NCBI GenBank assembly: GCA_019635285.1
Contig: JAHBZS010000025.1
Coordinates: 1-63,681, forward strand
DNA from: Rubrivivax sp.
Lineage (GTDB): Bacteria > Pseudomonadota > Gammaproteobacteria > Burkholderiales > Burkholderiaceae_C
Length of the DNA: 63,681 nt
Direction: 5' to 3'
Within the stretch, counting starts at the first letter, position 1. Each line of letters opens with the position of its first letter. Positions 61,976 to 63,681 of this stretch are shown in pieces. The notes under the pieces are model-generated. The model did not search any database. It saw nothing but the letters and a program-made list of their open reading frames with translations, and was not told where the DNA came from. Both the position numbers and the translations under genes were made by a program.

Positions 61976-62903
61976 GGCTGCGCTCCGCGCCGGGCTGAGT
62001 GGACGATCGATCCGAAGACGAGGCCGACGCCCTGACGGTCCTGCGCACGCCCGGCACCGTGGTGGCGTCGACCGGCGGGACGCCGTCGATGTCGAAGGCT
62101 TCGTTCCACACCCCCACCACGGCCGTGCCGGCACGCAACATCAGGCGGCGCGCCACGCGGTCGACGACGAGCAGGTCGTCTTCCATGCGCACATTGACCA
62201 CGGCTTCGCTGCCGTCGCCGAGCACCTGGAACACGGCCGGCACCTCGCGGTTCCCCGGAAACCGCAGGTACGTGAAGCGCCCATCGTCGAAGATCAGCGT
62301 CGGCACGATGTCGGTCGACGCGCTGCCTTCGGCGATCGAGTACTCGGCATTCAGCAACTGCGGGCCGGCCTTCAGCCGCTCGGCCACCAGCTCTTGCGCA
62401 GAGGGCGCCTGCGGCGGCTCCGGAACCGCCATCACGGGAGGCGGCAATACAGGCACGGCTGGTCTGACAGCAGCGGCCGCCGCAGCTCGTTGAACCGGCG
62501 CGCGCACAACGAGCCGGTACACCGTCGGCTTCGGGTCGCCGTCGGGCAGCACCACGAGCCGGAAGGCGTGTGTGCGCCGGTCGGTCACCACTGCCAGGTT
62601 GTTCGGGGCGCCGGCCGCCGACTTCGGCTTGACGAAGATGTGGCGACCGCCCGGCTGCGCGGCAATGCACCAGGGCGCCTCGGGTTTGCTGCAGTCGGCG
62701 CCCAGGCCGGAGCCCAGTTCGGTGATGGCTTCGTCGGCGCCGAGCACCAGGTGGGTGACAACGCCGCGGCGCACCGGCACGGTGACGACCACCTGGGGGT
62801 CGTAGACCACATCGCGCAGTCGCGGATCGGGAGCCTGTGCGAGCGCATCCGTGGCGGGCACCGATGCCATTACGCCCGCAGCAATCACAGCTACGGACCT
62901 CAT
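61968..62903 (-). CDS. T4SS component VirB9/TrbG
   Basis: A 311-aa periplasmic/outer-membrane core protein. The leader ends near DALAQA, then DPRLRDVVYDPQVVVTVPVR opens the N-domain; GRHIFVKPK and YRLVVRAPVQ follow, and the C-domain (FDDGRFTYLRFPGNREVPA, VDRVARRLMLRAG) packs against VirB7 and VirB10. ATG 62903 overlaps the virB8 stop (ATGA). Longer frames up to 63173 lie within virB8. It appears intact although virB10 is not. Confidence 0.9.
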   Translation of the reverse strand: MRSVAVIAAGVMASVPATDALAQAPDPRLRDVVYDPQVVVTVPVRRGVVTHLVLGADEAITELGSGLGADCSKPEAPWCIAAQPGGRHIFVKPKSAAGAPNNLAVVTDRRTHAFRLVVLPDGDPKPTVYRLVVRAPVQRAAAAAAVRPAVPVLPPPVMAVPEPPQAPSAQELVAERLKAGPQLLNAEYSIAEGSASTDIVPTLIFDDGRFTYLRFPGNREVPAVFQVLGDGSEAVVNVRMEDDLLVVDRVARRLMLRAGTAVVGVWNEAFDIDGVPPVDATTVPGVRRTVRASASSSDRSSTQPGAERSHE

Positions 62904-63673
62904 GGCTTGACCTCCGGCGGCTGGGTGTTGATCTCGGGATCGGAGCGGTACGCCGTCACCACGAAACCGAAGGGGTTCTCGAGCCGGTCGCTTTCCTTGG
63001 CCAGTACCTTGGGCTGGTACTCGTAGACGACGCTCGCCACATGCCGGGTGATCACCTCGGGAAGTTTGCGCTCGGCCTGGCGCACGATCTTGTCGTAGGT
63101 GACGGTGGCCTCGCCCCGGTTGCCGCTGCGCCCCGATGGCGACAGGCGCACGCCGACGATCTGGATGCGCCATTCCTCGGCCGCGCCCAGCCGCTTCTGT
63201 AGCGCGCTTTCGCCCTCGAAGCGCCGGCCGTACTCGCCGAAAACGGCCGGCACCGCCATGCGTGCCACCTGGTCGAAGTCCTTCTGCAGGAACATCCAGC
63301 TGTAGCCCTCGCGGGCACGCACGAAGGTCGCCAGGTTGTGCTTGTCCAGCGCCTCCTGCGGCGGGATGGTCTCGACGGCCAGGCGCTGCTGGATGGTGGT
63401 CTCGCCGGTGACCCGGTCGACGACGATGGGGATCTCCACCACCCGGCGCATCGGTCCTTGCACGAACACGGCGGCGATGCCCAGCAGGCCGAGGACCATG
63501 CCGGCGATGGCGACAGTCCAGGCGCGGCGTTCGGAGCGTTCGATCAGCAGGGCGCGGTCGATCTCCCAGGCGCGGTTCCCGGCCATGGCCTTGTCGTCGA
63601 TGTCCGTGCGGGCGCGTTCGGGCAATGCAGCGGCTTCCACCGGCCCGTGGCCGGCGCTCCAGGTGGCGCTCAT
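62900..63673 (-). CDS. T4SS component VirB8/TrbF
   Basis: A 257-aa inner-membrane assembly factor: a cytosolic N-tail, one helix (WTVAIAGMVLGLLGIAAVFV) and a periplasmic VirB8 domain with RAREGYSWMFLQKDFDQVAR and FGFVVTAYRSDPEINT near the end. It starts at ATG 63673, just inside the window edge; other virB genes would lie beyond. It belongs to the conjugation apparatus of the element whose other backbone genes sit at 40-47 kb. Confidence 0.92.
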   Translation of the reverse strand: MSATWSAGHGPVEAAALPERARTDIDDKAMAGNRAWEIDRALLIERSERRAWTVAIAGMVLGLLGIAAVFVQGPMRRVVEIPIVVDRVTGETTIQQRLAVETIPPQEALDKHNLATFVRAREGYSWMFLQKDFDQVARMAVPAVFGEYGRRFEGESALQKRLGAAEEWRIQIVGVRLSPSGRSGNRGEATVTYDKIVRQAERKLPEVITRHVASVVYEYQPKVLAKESDRLENPFGFVVTAYRSDPEINTQPPEVKP

Positions 63674-63681
63674 GGGGGAAC

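Overview
The window reads as GC-rich betaproteobacterial chromosome, most likely Burkholderiales. The evidence is the uniform high-GC codon usage, several Bug/TctC-type receptors, TRAP and ABC importers tied to aromatic catabolism, LysR and AraC regulators, and conjugative-element backbone genes of the kind found in that order. No rRNA, tRNA or CRISPR array was seen.

Region A (1-13,437, + strand) is one long catabolic and transport operon. It encodes an HpaB-type flavin monooxygenase (5' end outside the window) and its flavin reductase, a three-subunit molybdenum hydroxylase with a CoxG-like helper and a YCII protein, a fumarylacetoacetate-hydrolase family enzyme, an RraA/HMG-aldolase-like lyase, a cupin, a polyamine-type ABC importer and an orphan Bug receptor. 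Together they look like uptake, hydroxylation, ring cleavage and lower-pathway steps for an aromatic or N-heteroaromatic compound. A decayed AraC gene follows.

Region B (14,297-19,140) holds a divergent M14-like peptidase, a TrpXYZ-like ABC importer and a VOC protein. An intact IS256-family element (19,545-20,982) with an 8-bp target duplication separates it from region C.

Region C (21,006-34,327, - strand) is a second catabolic cluster. It contains three paralogous TRAP receptors around one DctQM pair, a styrene-monooxygenase-like flavoprotein, an MmgE/PrpD protein, a cytosolic sulfatase-like hydrolase, an SDR, an orphan RibF-like FAD synthetase, two DUF202 membrane proteins and a LysR regulator. 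Region D (34,545-39,250) holds a phenol-hydroxylase-type remnant, a compact DODA dioxygenase/DoxX/esterase/oxidoreductase operon divergent from a LysR gene with a nonsense codon near its start, and a broken PcaQ-like LysR.

Region E (about 40,100-46,815) is a piece of an integrative/conjugative element or plasmid backbone: SSB, DUF932, DUF7673, ParA, ParB, a probable HEPN plus OST-HTH protein on the opposite strand, a MobC-like protein and a relaxase, with inverted repeats between genes. Region F (47,114-52,470) is a divergent AraC regulator with a secreted arylsulfatase and a DUF1254/DUF1214 protein.

Region G (52,500-63,681) is a mosaic of broken mobile DNA. It has an IS3 remnant, an integrase N-terminus, a Bug-receptor fragment that seems to be joined to the tail of umuD, umuC, a divergent AAA+ ATPase, a CapV-like patatin that has lost its catalytic Asp plus DUF2188, a DadA remnant, an overlapping three-gene operon (sigma-factor-like / small helical protein / ImmA-IrrE metallopeptidase), a RES-toxin fragment and a truncated virB8-virB9-virB10 run. 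The three-gene operon at 59,519-61,351 and the HEPN/OST-HTH protein at 44,163-45,167 are the best candidates for undescribed biology.
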